From positions 1 to 49,879 of the forward strand of contig CAIYDT010000207.1 in assembly GCA_903924985.1 (NCBI GenBank): 49,879 nucleotides of DNA. Direction: 5' to 3'. The notes under the pieces are model-generated. The model did no database searches and was not told the DNA's origin. It worked only from the letters and a program-made list of their open reading frames with translations. The DNA comes from an uncultured Acetobacteraceae bacterium. Its GTDB lineage: Bacteria; Pseudomonadota; Alphaproteobacteria; Acetobacterales; Acetobacteraceae. Position 1 is the stretch's first letter, and every line of letters starts with the position of its first letter. Position numbers and translations under genes: made by a program. Shown piece by piece: positions 1 to 8,362 of the stretch.

Positions 1-1775
1 TCCTTCCGTAGATTGACGCTCGCCCATCTGTTATCTTCAAAGAGCCACAAGACGCTCCCCTCGACCTTCTTCAAGATACGCATCCATATGTCGAATACTT
101 CGGGGTTTATTTTGTAATTGTTATTAAAACAGCAAAATACGAATGCATCATCCGGCAAGCCCTGAGATTTTCTTGTGTATTGTACGTCCGATATTATACG
201 ACGCGAGTCGTTCACTTGATAGCTGTTCGGGAGATAGGCGATTTTCTCGGAATAGTCTTCGCGATGCGATTCCGGTATAGTCGTCCTATCCGCGATTATA
301 TAATCCATATACTCGGCGGCCATTGTTCCGGGATAGCCGAGATAGTTCACCTGTATAGGCGCGGCACGATAGGAGAAAATCCCCGTTCTGCAATCCTGTG
401 TGAGCCCCTTTAGGTCTACCGCGACGTCGATTGAGTGTTCACGTGACAGTTGCGATATTTCCTGGACCGATCTGTTGCCCACTTCGAGGAATCGATCGAA
501 TGCGGCGATCACCCTTCGCCTGATGGGACTATCCGACTTGGGTCCGAATGAGTAGGCGTTTATACAAAACCGACTCCGATCGTGTAGCTCAAAAAGCTCC
601 GCGATCAAATACGGCGTAGCGTGGTCGCGAAAATCCGCGGAGTAATACCCTATATTTATCTTCTGCTTTCTGCCAATTGGACCCATGGCAGGCAAATCCC
701 CGCGCGGGGGGGCCTCCCTCTCCACCCAAATTCTGGCGGATTTCTTTTGAATGGGTCGAAGTGTACTCCATCCCAGAACATTAAAGGGCATCGATGCCGC
801 GCGCATCCCATGTATTTCGGAAATAATGTGGGATATTGTGTTGTCCAGACCATCCCAATCGCAAATGCGAAGCCTCACATTGAATGCAGCCCCCATAAGG
901 AATTTATGGCCTGGTTTCAGCGCGAACGCTTTTTCATAGCCGGCGATCGCCTCATCGAGGCGCATCAGGTCTTGCAAAACGATAGCTCGATTGTAATGCG
1001 CCTCGGCATGATCTGGGTTCAGAGAAATTACCGTATCGTAGCTGGCGATCGCCTCATCGAGGCGCTTCAGGTCTTGCAGAGCGATAGCCCGATTGTAATG
1101 CGTCTCGGCATGATCTGGGTTCAGAGAAATTGCCGTATCGTAGCTGACGACGGCTTCATCGAGTCTTAATATCTCCGCAAGGGCATTGCCCCGATTATAA
1201 TGGGTCTCAGCGTGGTTGGGATTCAGATGGATCGCCCTGTCATAGCTTGCAATGGCCTCGTCGATCCGTTTTAGCTCCTGGAGAGCAAATCCACGATTGT
1301 TATATGCCTCGGCATAATCCGGTTTTAGGGAGATTACCTTATCATAGCCGATAACGGATTCTTCCAGGCGTCCGAGCTTTTGAAGGGAGATCGCCCGATT
1401 GTAATGCGCCGGAATATAACGGGCATTCAGATAAATTGCCCTGTCATAGCTTTCCAGGGCATCGTCGTGCCGCTTCAGGTCATTGAGCGCGGCGCCTAAG
1501 TTACAATGGGCGGCGAAGGAATTCGGATCCACGGATGTGGCTTTGGAAAACGATGCAACGCTTTGCTCAAGGCGTCCGGTTTGAAATGCTACAACCCCCA
1601 AGAGATGCAAAGCGCCGAAATGGTCGGGATTATTCGAAAGAACATCTTTATACAACGCTTCAGCTTCAGCGAGATTGCCCCGCCGGTGCAATGCCTCTCC
1701 CTGCTGGAATTTTCGCTCGGCATCGCCTGCATTGTGCGATTTTTCTTTGGAACGGGACCACGGATCGTCTTCCAA
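1..1775 (-). CDS. TPR-containing SPINDLY-family O-GlcNAc transferase-like protein, C-terminus off the window
   Basis: About 590 residues are visible and the 3' end lies beyond base 1. After a short charged leader the protein has about eight or nine 34-residue TPR units (pattern A-HYNRA-AL--L-R-DEAI-SYD-AI-LNP), then a GT41/SPINDLY catalytic region with recognisable pieces: GYYSADFRDHATPYL, VDLKGLTQDCRTGIF, QVNYLGYPGTMAAEYMDYII and FCCFNNNYKINP. The family transfers sugars, usually GlcNAc, from UDP-sugars to Ser/Thr of proteins in the cytoplasm; bacterial members often act on flagellin or adhesins. I chose the TTG start at 1773-1775 because an AGGAGGG Shine-Dalgarno lies 6 nt upstream and no ATG fits. 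The TPR units at 943-1044 and 1045-1146 are nearly identical at DNA level, which suggests recent repeat expansion. The family call is firm; the substrate is unknown. Confidence 0.88.
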   Translation of the reverse strand, partial: MEDDPWSRSKEKSHNAGDAERKFQQGEALHRRGNLAEAEALYKDVLSNNPDHFGALHLLGVVAFQTGRLEQSVASFSKATSVDPNSFAAHCNLGAALNDLKRHDDALESYDRAIYLNARYIPAHYNRAISLQKLGRLEESVIGYDKVISLKPDYAEAYNNRGFALQELKRIDEAIASYDRAIHLNPNHAETHYNRGNALAEILRLDEAVVSYDTAISLNPDHAETHYNRAIALQDLKRLDEAIASYDTVISLNPDHAEAHYNRAIVLQDLMRLDEAIAGYEKAFALKPGHKFLMGAAFNVRLRICDWDGLDNTISHIISEIHGMRAASMPFNVLGWSTLRPIQKKSARIWVEREAPPRGDLPAMGPIGRKQKINIGYYSADFRDHATPYLIAELFELHDRSRFCINAYSFGPKSDSPIRRRVIAAFDRFLEVGNRSVQEISQLSREHSIDVAVDLKGLTQDCRTGIFSYRAAPIQVNYLGYPGTMAAEYMDYIIADRTTIPESHREDYSEKIAYLPNSYQVNDSRRIISDVQYTRKSQGLPDDAFVFCCFNNNYKINPEVFDIWMRILKKVEGSVLWLFEDNRWASVNLRK

Positions 1776-2047
1776 AATAAACCCTCCTGCTCCGCGGCCG
1801 AAAAACCGCTGCCTTATGGTTTGCGGCCCCCTTCGCCGCCTCGAAGGCAACTTAGCCACCGTCCCATGGGCAGTTCAACAGTGCCCTCGCGGCACGCGAG
1901 CAGCATCCTGGCAACCGCGTTCTTCCTCTCTTGTAAGCTGCCGGCATCGTAGCTGGGAAGGCGCCTGACAGGGCCGTTGCAGCACCCGCCCTTGGGCGTC
2001 ACCCCTAACCGGTGGTAATCTCTCCCAACCAACGGGGAGGAACCATC
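1776..2047. other. Divergent intergenic region
   Basis: This 272-bp spacer separates the divergent SPINDLY-like and LLM oxidoreductase genes. Each gene has a strong Shine-Dalgarno next to its start (AGGAGGG on the minus strand, GGGGAGGA at 2034-2041 on the plus strand). Promoters for both genes should lie here, but I see no convincing -35/-10 pair, operator or terminator. Confidence 0.6.
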
Positions 2048-3118
2048 ATGGATTTCGGCATCGGCATCGCCACATCGCACGACTCCTGGAAGCTCGCGCA
2101 GCGGGCCGAAGAGTTGGGCTTCACCCATGCCTGGTTCTACGACACCCAGATGATCACCGCCGACTGTTTCGTCGTGATGGGCGCGGCGGCGATGAAGACG
2201 TCCAAAATCCGCCTCGGCACCGGGGTGCTGGTGCCGTCGAACCGCATCGCGGCCGTCACCGCCAACGCCTTCGCCACGCTGAACGCCATGGCGCCGGGGC
2301 GGCTGGATTTCGGGGTTGGCACCGGGTTCTCCGCCCGCCGGGCGATGGGGCTGGGCTCGATGAAGCTGGCGGACATGGAGGAGTATATTCGTGTCGTATA
2401 CGGCCTTCTGAACGGGGAGACGCTGGAAACCACAATCGAGGGCAAACGGAAAAAGATCCGTTTCCTCAACCCCGACGCTGGGCTGATCAATATCGACGAT
2501 CCGGTAAAACTGCACGTTTCCGCCTACGGGCCGAAGTCGCAGCAGCTTGTCGCCAAGCTGGGCGCCGGCTGGAAAACCTTCATCCAGGACGTGGACGGCG
2601 CGATCGGCGCGCTGGAGGGGATGCGCAAGGACTGGACCGAAGCCGGCCGCTCCACCGCCGACCTTTACACCACCGCATGGGTGTGCGGCTGCGTGCTGGA
2701 GCCTGGAGAACCCGCGGACTCCCCCCGCGCGATGGCGCAATCCGGACCGCGCGCCGCCGTGCTACTGCACCGCGCCGCCGACATGGATATGGAGGGGTGG
2801 AAGAACACCTCCCCCGTGCCGCCGTCGACCCAGCGCAGCATCGACGGCTACATCGAAATGGCGCGGCAGTTCGAACCCGCCGACGCCCGCTATCTGATGA
2901 ACCACCGCGGCCACTTCGTCTTCGTGAAGCCCGAAGAAAAGAAGTTCGTGGACGCCGAGCTGATCCGGCGCACCACCTTCACCGCCACCGAACAGGAGCT
3001 GAAGCAGCGGATCGAGGCACTGCGCGATTCCGGCTGGAACCAGTTCGTCATGCCCATCGTCCCCGGTCAGGAACACGCGATCGAGGACTGGGCGCGCATC
3101 CGGAAAGCCTTCGCGTAA
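2048..3118 (+). CDS. LLM class flavin-dependent oxidoreductase
   Basis: This 356-aa protein is a luciferase-like (TIM-barrel, FMN or F420) oxidoreductase. It opens with the family's N-terminal strand ([24 protein letters not shown]) and carries the [14 protein letters not shown] and [15 protein letters not shown] segments that build the flavin pocket. Length is normal for the family (330-360 aa). The ATG at 2048 follows GGGGAGGA with good spacing; an upstream in-frame GTG at 2012 lacks that support. Its stop overlaps the start of the MFS gene (TAATG), so the two are probably co-transcribed and translationally coupled. Such enzymes oxidise small organic molecules; the substrate cannot be read from sequence. 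Confidence 0.88.
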   Translation: MDFGIGIATSHDSWKLAQRAEELGFTHAWFYDTQMITADCFVVMGAAAMKTSKIRLGTGVLVPSNRIAAVTANAFATLNAMAPGRLDFGVGTGFSARRAMGLGSMKLADMEEYIRVVYGLLNGETLETTIEGKRKKIRFLNPDAGLINIDDPVKLHVSAYGPKSQQLVAKLGAGWKTFIQDVDGAIGALEGMRKDWTEAGRSTADLYTTAWVCGCVLEPGEPADSPRAMAQSGPRAAVLLHRAADMDMEGWKNTSPVPPSTQRSIDGYIEMARQFEPADARYLMNHRGHFVFVKPEEKKFVDAELIRRTTFTATEQELKQRIEALRDSGWNQFVMPIVPGQEHAIEDWARIRKAFA

Positions 3119-4335
3119 TGGGGACGTCCACCACCACCGCCCGCGGGAAAGAACGTCACGCGCTCGCGCTAATCTGCGGCGCGCATCTGGTCAGCCACTT
3201 CCACTATTTGGTGCTGGTGCCGTTGTTCCCACTGCTGAAAGCCACCCTGGGCGTCGGCTACGTGGAGCTGGGCTTCGCGCTGACGCTGTTCAACATCACC
3301 GGTGGCCTGATCCAGACGCCGATGGGCTACGCGACGGACCGGTTCGGCGCCCGCCGCGTGCTGATCGCCGGGCTGCTGCTGGGCGGTTTCGCCTATGTCT
3401 CCCTGGGACTCTTCCCCAACTACGCCTGGATGCTGGGCGCCTCCGTGCTGCTGGGCATCGCCAACGCGGTGTACCATCCGGCGGATTATGCCATCCTGGG
3501 GTCGGTGATCGAGCCGGCGCGGCTGGGGCGGTCGTTCTCCTTGCACACTTTTTCCGGCTTCCTCGGTAGTGCGATCGCGCCGGTGGCGATGCTGGGGATG
3601 GCGCATCTTTTTGGCATGGGTCCGGCCATCGTAGCGGCGGGGGTGCTGGCCATCGTGGTCGCAATGCCTTTGCTGGCCGCCGGCTGGCTCGATCGCGCGG
3701 TCATCGCAAGCACGCCCGAGGGCTCGGCGCATATCCCGATGCGAGGATTGCTCACCCCGGCCGTGCTCAGTCTTGTGGCGTTCTTCGCATTGCTCAGCCT
3801 CAGCACCGGGGCGTTGACGAATTATTCGGCCGTGGCGTTGACTTCGCTGTACAGCATGACCCTGTCGGCAGCCAACGTGGCGCTGTCTGGCTTCCTGTTC
3901 GCCACCGCCATCGGGGTGCTGGCGGGTGGGCTTGTGGCCGATGCCACCCGCCGGCACGGCGACGTGGCTGCCTGGTGTTTCGGCGGCGCCGCGGTGCTGA
4001 TCCTGTTGGTGGGCACCATCGACCTGGGTCCTGTGTTGTTGACGCTGGCGATGACGGCGGCGGGATTCCTCTCCGGGATGATCTCGCCTTCGCGCGACAT
4101 GCTGGTGCGGGCCGCTTCGCCGCCCGGCGCCTTCGGGCGGGTGTTCGGCATCGTCACCACCGGCTTCAACATCGCCGGCACCATCGGGCCGCTGCTGGGC
4201 GGCTGGATCATGGACCACAGCCTGCCGCGCTGGGTGTTCTACTCGTCGGTGTGCTTCATGGTGGCGACGTCGCTGATGGGTCTGGCCAGCGAGCGGCGCG
4301 CTCGCCGGCAGGCCGCCTGGGGAGCAGCAGAATGA
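3118..4335 (+). CDS. MFS transporter
   Basis: This 405-aa, very hydrophobic protein has about 12 predicted membrane helices and the MFS motif A loop ([11 protein letters not shown], about residues 70-80) between helices 2 and 3. A repeat of helix pattern is visible in the C-terminal half, as expected for the two six-helix bundles. It resembles the fosmidomycin-resistance/FSR-like and YNFM-type exporters. The ATG shares its A with the TAA stop of the upstream flavin enzyme, and the 3' end overlaps the next gene by ATGA. This suggests co-expression with enzymes acting on the same compound. Direction and cargo are unknown. Confidence 0.88.
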   Translation: MGTSTTTARGKERHALALICGAHLVSHFHYLVLVPLFPLLKATLGVGYVELGFALTLFNITGGLIQTPMGYATDRFGARRVLIAGLLLGGFAYVSLGLFPNYAWMLGASVLLGIANAVYHPADYAILGSVIEPARLGRSFSLHTFSGFLGSAIAPVAMLGMAHLFGMGPAIVAAGVLAIVVAMPLLAAGWLDRAVIASTPEGSAHIPMRGLLTPAVLSLVAFFALLSLSTGALTNYSAVALTSLYSMTLSAANVALSGFLFATAIGVLAGGLVADATRRHGDVAAWCFGGAAVLILLVGTIDLGPVLLTLAMTAAGFLSGMISPSRDMLVRAASPPGAFGRVFGIVTTGFNIAGTIGPLLGGWIMDHSLPRWVFYSSVCFMVATSLMGLASERRARRQAAWGAAE

Positions 4336-4790
4336 CCGGATTGCCCGAAGCCGACGCCGCGACGCGCGCATTCTTCCTCCACTGGCTGGAGACGTTTTCC
4401 AGCTATGTCCGGGACGTGGATTACGCGTCTGCCAAGCCCTTGTTCCACAAGGATATCCTGGCCTTCGGCACGCACCGCGACGTGCTGCCGAGCCTGGAGG
4501 CCTGGGTGAATGCGCAGTGGGACAATGTGTGGCCAAAGACCGACGATTTCCGCTTCGATCTGGCGGCGACGCATGTGCTGGCCTCCGATGACGGGTCCAT
4601 GGCGGTGGTCGTGGCGCCATGGACGAGCACGGGTTTCCACGAGGACGGCTCCCGCTTCGACCGGCCGGGTCGCGCGACCATGGTGTTCCATAAGCGGGAC
4701 GGAACCTGGTTGGGCGTGCACACGCATCTGTCGCTGAATCGCGGCGTCCCACAGACCAGCCACGGCAACCGGCCCGTCAAGGCCCGATAA
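4332..4790 (+). CDS. SnoaL/NTF2-like domain protein
   Basis: This 152-aa protein looks like one NTF2-like alpha+beta cone: an N-terminal helical part ([25 protein letters not shown]), the [15 protein letters not shown] segment, and C-terminal strands ending in [20 protein letters not shown]. That ending is typical of SnoaL/DUF4440 polypeptides, which bind small hydrophobic ligands and sometimes act as isomerases or cyclases. It starts on the ATGA overlap with the MFS gene, so it belongs to the same transcript. No signal peptide is seen and it should be cytoplasmic. Catalytic role unknown. Confidence 0.75.
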   Translation: MTGLPEADAATRAFFLHWLETFSSYVRDVDYASAKPLFHKDILAFGTHRDVLPSLEAWVNAQWDNVWPKTDDFRFDLAATHVLASDDGSMAVVVAPWTSTGFHEDGSRFDRPGRATMVFHKRDGTWLGVHTHLSLNRGVPQTSHGNRPVKAR

Positions 4791-4801
4791 GGAGAACCAC
4801 C

Positions 4802-5281
4802 ATGCGCGTTCTGTTCACTGGTTTGGCGATTGCCCTGGCATCGGGCCCTGCCTGGGCGGAGCTTCCCGTGCAGCACAGTTTGCCCGCCGCGGCGGCGGTC
4901 GTCATCGCGCAAGGCACGATCGAGAGTTGCGCCGCGAAAGGCTACGCGGTCTCGGTGGTGGTCGTGGACCAGGGCGGCAACACCGTCGTGGCACTCCGAG
5001 CGGACGGCGCCGCGCCGCACACGATGGAGAATGCACGGCGGAAGGCCTACACGGCGATGACGTTTAAGATTTCGACAACGGATTATGCCAAGCGCTATGC
5101 CGATGGAAATCCGGTGGTGCGGCAGCAGGTGACGTTGCCGAACGTGATCGCCATTCCGGGCGGGCTGCCGGTGAAGTTGGGGAATGAGGTAATTGGCGGG
5201 GTGGGCACATCGGGCTCGCCGGGGGTGGACGAGCCCTGCGTTCAGGCCGGGTTGGACAAGGCGGCGGGGCTGCTCAAATAG
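4802..5281 (+). CDS. Secreted GlcG/HbpS-family heme-binding-like protein
   Basis: This 159-aa protein has a clean Sec signal peptide (residues 1-19, cleavage after PAWA) and a GlcG/HbpS fold. The family landmarks are VSVVVVDQGGNTVVALRADGA, the ENARRKAYTAMTF helix, IPGGLPVK and the final EVIGGVGTSGSPGVDE loop. Family members bind heme or cobalamin-like ligands, or sit in glycolate and aldehyde-oxidation clusters. An AAGGAGA Shine-Dalgarno precedes the ATG, and the gene lies 11 bp after the SnoaL-like gene, so it is the last member of the 2048-5281 cluster. Likely periplasmic. The ligand is not determinable. Confidence 0.85.
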   Translation: MRVLFTGLAIALASGPAWAELPVQHSLPAAAAVVIAQGTIESCAAKGYAVSVVVVDQGGNTVVALRADGAAPHTMENARRKAYTAMTFKISTTDYAKRYADGNPVVRQQVTLPNVIAIPGGLPVKLGNEVIGGVGTSGSPGVDEPCVQAGLDKAAGLLK

Positions 5282-5447
5282 CGCTGCCGCCCATCGTCCT
5301 GCCGACGAATGCCGGCATCCCCCGGCCCACGCTCATCATCCAATCAACGTTGGGTAAAGGTCCACCCAGTCGGGGGGAGAGCGGGCGTCCCGCACGTAAT
5401 CGTGGGTCAGCCGCGGCAGCATTTCATACCGTATATGCAATCAATAC

Positions 5448-5728
5448 ATCGCGGACAATTATGCCATTCGAAAAAACAGGAAGTGAAGGATTGGCTTGCC
5501 GGGCACCCGCGCTTCCATCGGCATTTTATGCCGACATGGTCGTCGTGGTTGAATCTGGTTGGGCAGTGGTTCGACAAAATCACCACGGACAGCATTCGTC
5601 GCGGTATTTTCAAGCGTGTACCCGAACTCGAGCGGGCCATCGAAGATGACATCGATCACAACAACGCCAATCCCAAGCCCTTCGTCTGGACGAAGTCCGC
5701 CAACGACATCATCGTCGGTGAACTTTAA
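5448..5728 (+). pseudogene. IS630-family transposase C-terminal remnant
   Basis: The reading frame ending at 5728 matches the C-terminal third of IS630/Tc1-type transposases: EVKDWLAGHPRFHRHFMPTW, then SWLNLVGQWFDKIT, RRGIFKRVPELERAI and DHNNANPKPFVWT. The second catalytic Asp motif (ADNYA, about 5451-5465) sits in another frame, so a frameshift separates the two parts. In the SWLN-V-E-WF motif the catalytic Glu is Gly. The N-terminal two thirds are missing. It is a decayed, inactive fragment, and I could not identify terminal inverted repeats. The rest of the 5282-5816 spacer holds no other recognisable gene. Confidence 0.82.
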
Positions 5729-5816
5729 CATGAGACACTACACTAATAGCCGAAGGGGACCTGATCGTGGCGCTTTAGCCTTTCCCTTGGCAGCGAACCC
5801 GTGCGATGACGGGGAC

Positions 5817-6728
5817 ATGCCTGACAGCCACACGCAACAGGACGCGGCATCCGTCGCCGCCGAGCTGATCGCGGTCATCGTCGCGGTGACCGACGGGGAA
5901 CCGCGCGTGCTGACCATCGAGGCGGGACATGCCCTGCCCTCCGGCCCGTTCGAATTCGGTCACCGCTCCTTGCAGGCGGGCTTGCGGTCATGGGTGGAAC
6001 GGCAAACCCACCATCCCCTCGGCTATGTCGAGCAACTCTACACCTTCGCCGACCGCGACCGCACCGACAGCGCGGCCGAACGTGTCGTATCGATCTCCTA
6101 CCTGGGCCTGACGCGGGAGGCCCGCCTGGCGCGCGAACCGGGTGCCGGCTGGCTGAGCTGGTACCGCTTCTTCCCGTGGGAGGATTGCCGCGGCCCCGCC
6201 GTCGCCATGGCCGGAGAGCAGCTGGTTCCATTGCTGCGCGCCTGGGCCGGCACCAAGCGCGACCGCATGCACCGCCTGGCGGTCAATTTCGGCCAGGACG
6301 GCCAGCGCTGGAATGAGGAATTCGTGCTGCAGCGTTATGAGTTGATGTGGGAAGCGGGCCTTGTGCCGGAAGCCGGCGGCGCCGCGACCATTCCGGGCCA
6401 GCCCATGGCGCACGACCACCGCCGCATTCTGGCCACCGGCATCGCCCGCCTGCGCGCCAAGATCAAATACCGCCCGGTGGTGTTCGAGCTGATGCCCCCA
6501 TCGTTCACCTTGTTGCAGTTACAGCGCACGGTGGAAGCACTGGCCGGCCGCCTGCTGCACAAGCAAAATTTCCGCCGCCTGATCGATCAGCAGGACCTGG
6601 TGGAGGAAACCGGCGAGATGGCGACGGAAACCGGCGGACGCCCGGCAAAACTGTTCCGCTTCCGGCGGGAGATATTGGCCGAACGGGCCGTTATCGGCAC
6701 GAAACTACCGCTGGTGCGGGCGGTTTGA
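5817..6728 (+). CDS. NrtR-like NAD-metabolism regulator (Nudix-like domain + winged helix)
   Basis: This 303-aa protein has an N-terminal Nudix-like ligand domain (about residues 15-200) and a C-terminal winged-helix domain. The latter has the NrtR-type signature: RYRPVVFELMP-like (here KYRPVVFELMPPSFTLLQLQ), then LLHKQNFRRLI. The Nudix box glutamates (REx2EE) are absent, as expected for a sensor that no longer hydrolyses. Members of this alphaproteobacterial branch repress NAD biosynthesis genes in response to NAD-derived ligands such as ADP-ribose. No NAD genes lie next to it here, so any targets are elsewhere. The ATG at 5817 fits the domain boundary; the in-frame extension upstream runs through the IS630 remnant. 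Confidence 0.75.
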   Translation: MPDSHTQQDAASVAAELIAVIVAVTDGEPRVLTIEAGHALPSGPFEFGHRSLQAGLRSWVERQTHHPLGYVEQLYTFADRDRTDSAAERVVSISYLGLTREARLAREPGAGWLSWYRFFPWEDCRGPAVAMAGEQLVPLLRAWAGTKRDRMHRLAVNFGQDGQRWNEEFVLQRYELMWEAGLVPEAGGAATIPGQPMAHDHRRILATGIARLRAKIKYRPVVFELMPPSFTLLQLQRTVEALAGRLLHKQNFRRLIDQQDLVEETGEMATETGGRPAKLFRFRREILAERAVIGTKLPLVRAV

Positions 6729-6769
6729 TAACAACCCCGGCTATTATAAACATACAAGAACAATGAAAA

Positions 6770-6819
6770 CCTGCGTCGGATGCCGGAAGGCACCGCGCCT
6801 TTCCGCCACCCCACGCAGG
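6770..6819. terminator. Nested hairpin between convergent genes
   Basis: Two nested inverted repeats lie between the convergent nrtR-like gene and the secreted-protein gene. The outer arms are CCTGCGT (6770-6776) and ACGCAGG (6813-6819). The inner arms are CGGAAGGC (6784-6791) and GCCTTTCCG (6797-6805, one-base bulge). No long T-tract follows on either strand. It may act as a bidirectional, Rho-assisted transcription barrier; this is inference from position. Confidence 0.4.
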
Positions 6820-6870
6820 TCCGTCAGGCGGGAGGAGACCATACCGGCGTACGGCCACCCCACTGACGTA

Positions 6871-7308
6871 TCAGCCACCGCCGCCGGTCGCCTCGGACCA
6901 ACGGCGTATCGTGAACGAGGCGTTGGCACAGGCATCGCCCTTCACGTCGAGATGCGTGCTGTCGGCAGCACGTGTTCCGGTAACCGTGCCGACCGGGCCA
7001 TTTCCGAAGACCGAAGTCAGCGTCGAAGTGATCTTGCCATCGGCGGTCACATTGCCACTGATCCGGCTGATGCCGCTCATATCGCTGTAAAACGCCACAC
7101 CTTTAATCGGACCGGCCTTGTCGCGCGGGGGCGGAACGACATTCCAATCAATCATCGCACACGTTGGCCCGGCTCCCTTGGAGCGGCCGAGCCAATACGA
7201 TGTATTTGTGTCATTCCCGCCTTCCTGAGCAAAGGCGCCGGCCGCCGTCAGACCCAGCGAAACCGCGCAGCATAACGCCGCCACAGAGCCGAATATGAGC
7301 TTTCGCAT
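6871..7308 (-). CDS. Small secreted protein, paralogue 1
   Basis: This 145-aa protein has a Sec signal peptide (cleavage near residue 27, GAFA/Q) and a mature part of about 118 residues. Two cysteines (GPTCAMIDW and GDACANASF) could form a disulfide in the periplasm. I do not recognise the family. It is a clear paralogue of the gene at 7365-7817: shared features are W-GRS-G----C, W-VVP-PRD, YSDMSGIS and the final CANA-F--RW. The two genes are 56 bp apart in tandem and follow the Tae1-like amidase gene in the same direction. They are candidate periplasmic partners or immunity proteins, but that is position-based inference. Confidence 0.72.
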   Translation of the reverse strand: MRKLIFGSVAALCCAVSLGLTAAGAFAQEGGNDTNTSYWLGRSKGAGPTCAMIDWNVVPPPRDKAGPIKGVAFYSDMSGISRISGNVTADGKITSTLTSVFGNGPVGTVTGTRAADSTHLDVKGDACANASFTIRRWSEATGGGG

Positions 7309-7364
7309 GTGCTTCTCCTATTACCCGAGATATCCAAATTGTTCGATCGGCTTGCCAGCCCCCC

Positions 7365-7817
7365 TCAGTCGCCGCCTGCCTGTGCTGGGAACTCCCACCG
7401 GGGAAGATCGAACGCCGCGTTGGCACAACCCTCACCACGCAACTCGATATGGGTCTTGCTGGGCCCGCGCTGACCGACGACGATACCGGCGGGCCCCTTG
7501 CCGTCGATCGAGGTCACATGGGCGGATATCGCGCCATTCGGCTCGATCGTTCCCTTTATAGTGCTGATCCCACTCATGTCGCTATAATAGGCGACTCCGT
7601 TGATGGGGCCATTGGCCGCACCCGACACGTCGCGCGGAAGCGGGACAACCGTCCATTCCAGTTGCGGACAACTGGCATTGGGGCCATTCGAACGGCCTCC
7701 CCAATAATCTATACTGGGTTTCGCCGTTGTTTGAGCCTGGACCGCCGGTGCCATGGCAAGGCCGAACATGGCGAGGCCCGATACCGCGACAAGGCATTTG
7801 ATCGCTGTGTTTCGCAT
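7365..7817 (-). CDS. Small secreted protein, paralogue 2
   Basis: This 150-aa protein has a Sec signal peptide (cleavage near VQA/Q, residue 28). The mature domain matches paralogue 1: W-GRSNGPNASCPQLEWTVV, PLPRD, YYSDMSGIS, and CANAAFDLPRW at the C-terminus. Both conserved cysteines are kept. A beta-rich, single-domain periplasmic protein is likely. It starts 113 bp downstream of the Tae1-like amidase stop, on the same strand, so it could be in the same transcript or have its own promoter. No known family is recognised. The duplication, with sequences clearly diverged, could reflect selection for two specificities. Confidence 0.72.
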   Translation of the reverse strand: MRNTAIKCLVAVSGLAMFGLAMAPAVQAQTTAKPSIDYWGGRSNGPNASCPQLEWTVVPLPRDVSGAANGPINGVAYYSDMSGISTIKGTIEPNGAISAHVTSIDGKGPAGIVVGQRGPSKTHIELRGEGCANAAFDLPRWEFPAQAGGD

Positions 7818-7930
7818 AGCTCTTTCCCTCCAAGCGGTTGCTTGACGCTAAACAAAGAGCTACGTAACAGCATATAGTGACTACTTCATTGACCTGAGTC
7901 AAGAACAGAGGCGGACACAGACGGGATTCG

Positions 7931-8359
7931 TCACACCGCGATATCGTGCGCCGCGTAACTCACTCGGTCCCTGTCCCCGGCGACCCAGGCGTAATTGATG
8001 GTCTGATTCTTCCCCGGCTGCCCACCGAGGCTGCCCCACCACGCGGTAGGATAGGCGTTACGTGCCAGGGGGCCTGGAACAACCACGACCACATGCCCAT
8101 GCGGATTGGGGGTCGTTTGCTCCGCGCCTTTCAGGCCCCCCACCACGAGCTTTCCGGCCGCGGCGGCGGCTGCAGCCGCTGGCCCGCCTGTCACCACCGT
8201 CCAGCCACCCTCGCCGCTGCGCAGAATGTCGACCATCTGGTCGGCATTTCCCTCGACCGTCACGTCCAAGGTCGCCGCGACGGCTTTGACAAATCCGCTG
8301 CAATCGCCGGTGTGGGCATCGTAACAGGCCTCGCAGGCATCCGTGACGCGGTCCGGCAT
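7931..8359 (-). CDS. Tae1/Tse1-family peptidoglycan amidase
   Basis: This 142-aa protein matches the type VI secretion amidase effector Tse1/Tae1 along its whole length. GDCSGFVKAVAATL carries the catalytic Cys (C20), GNADQMVDIL and the Ala-rich helix follow, and GLKG with HGHVVVVVPGPL carries the catalytic His (H89). WWGSLGG and the final DRDRVSYAAH correspond to the Tse1 C-terminus. The family is NlpC/P60-like and cleaves gamma-D-Glu-mDAP bonds of peptidoglycan. No signal peptide is present, consistent with delivery by a secretion system. The gene starts 3 bp after the crotonase stop. No T6SS gene is in the window, so it may be an orphan effector or a domesticated enzyme. Confidence 0.82.
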   Translation of the reverse strand: MPDRVTDACEACYDAHTGDCSGFVKAVAATLDVTVEGNADQMVDILRSGEGGWTVVTGGPAAAAAAAAGKLVVGGLKGAEQTTPNPHGHVVVVVPGPLARNAYPTAWWGSLGGQPGKNQTINYAWVAGDRDRVSYAAHDIAV

Positions 8360-8362
8360 CGG

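Noticed and set aside
1814-2740. 308-codon minus-strand frame opposite the LLM gene
   Set aside because: Shadow of the LLM oxidoreductase; Gly/Arg/His-rich with no fold signature.
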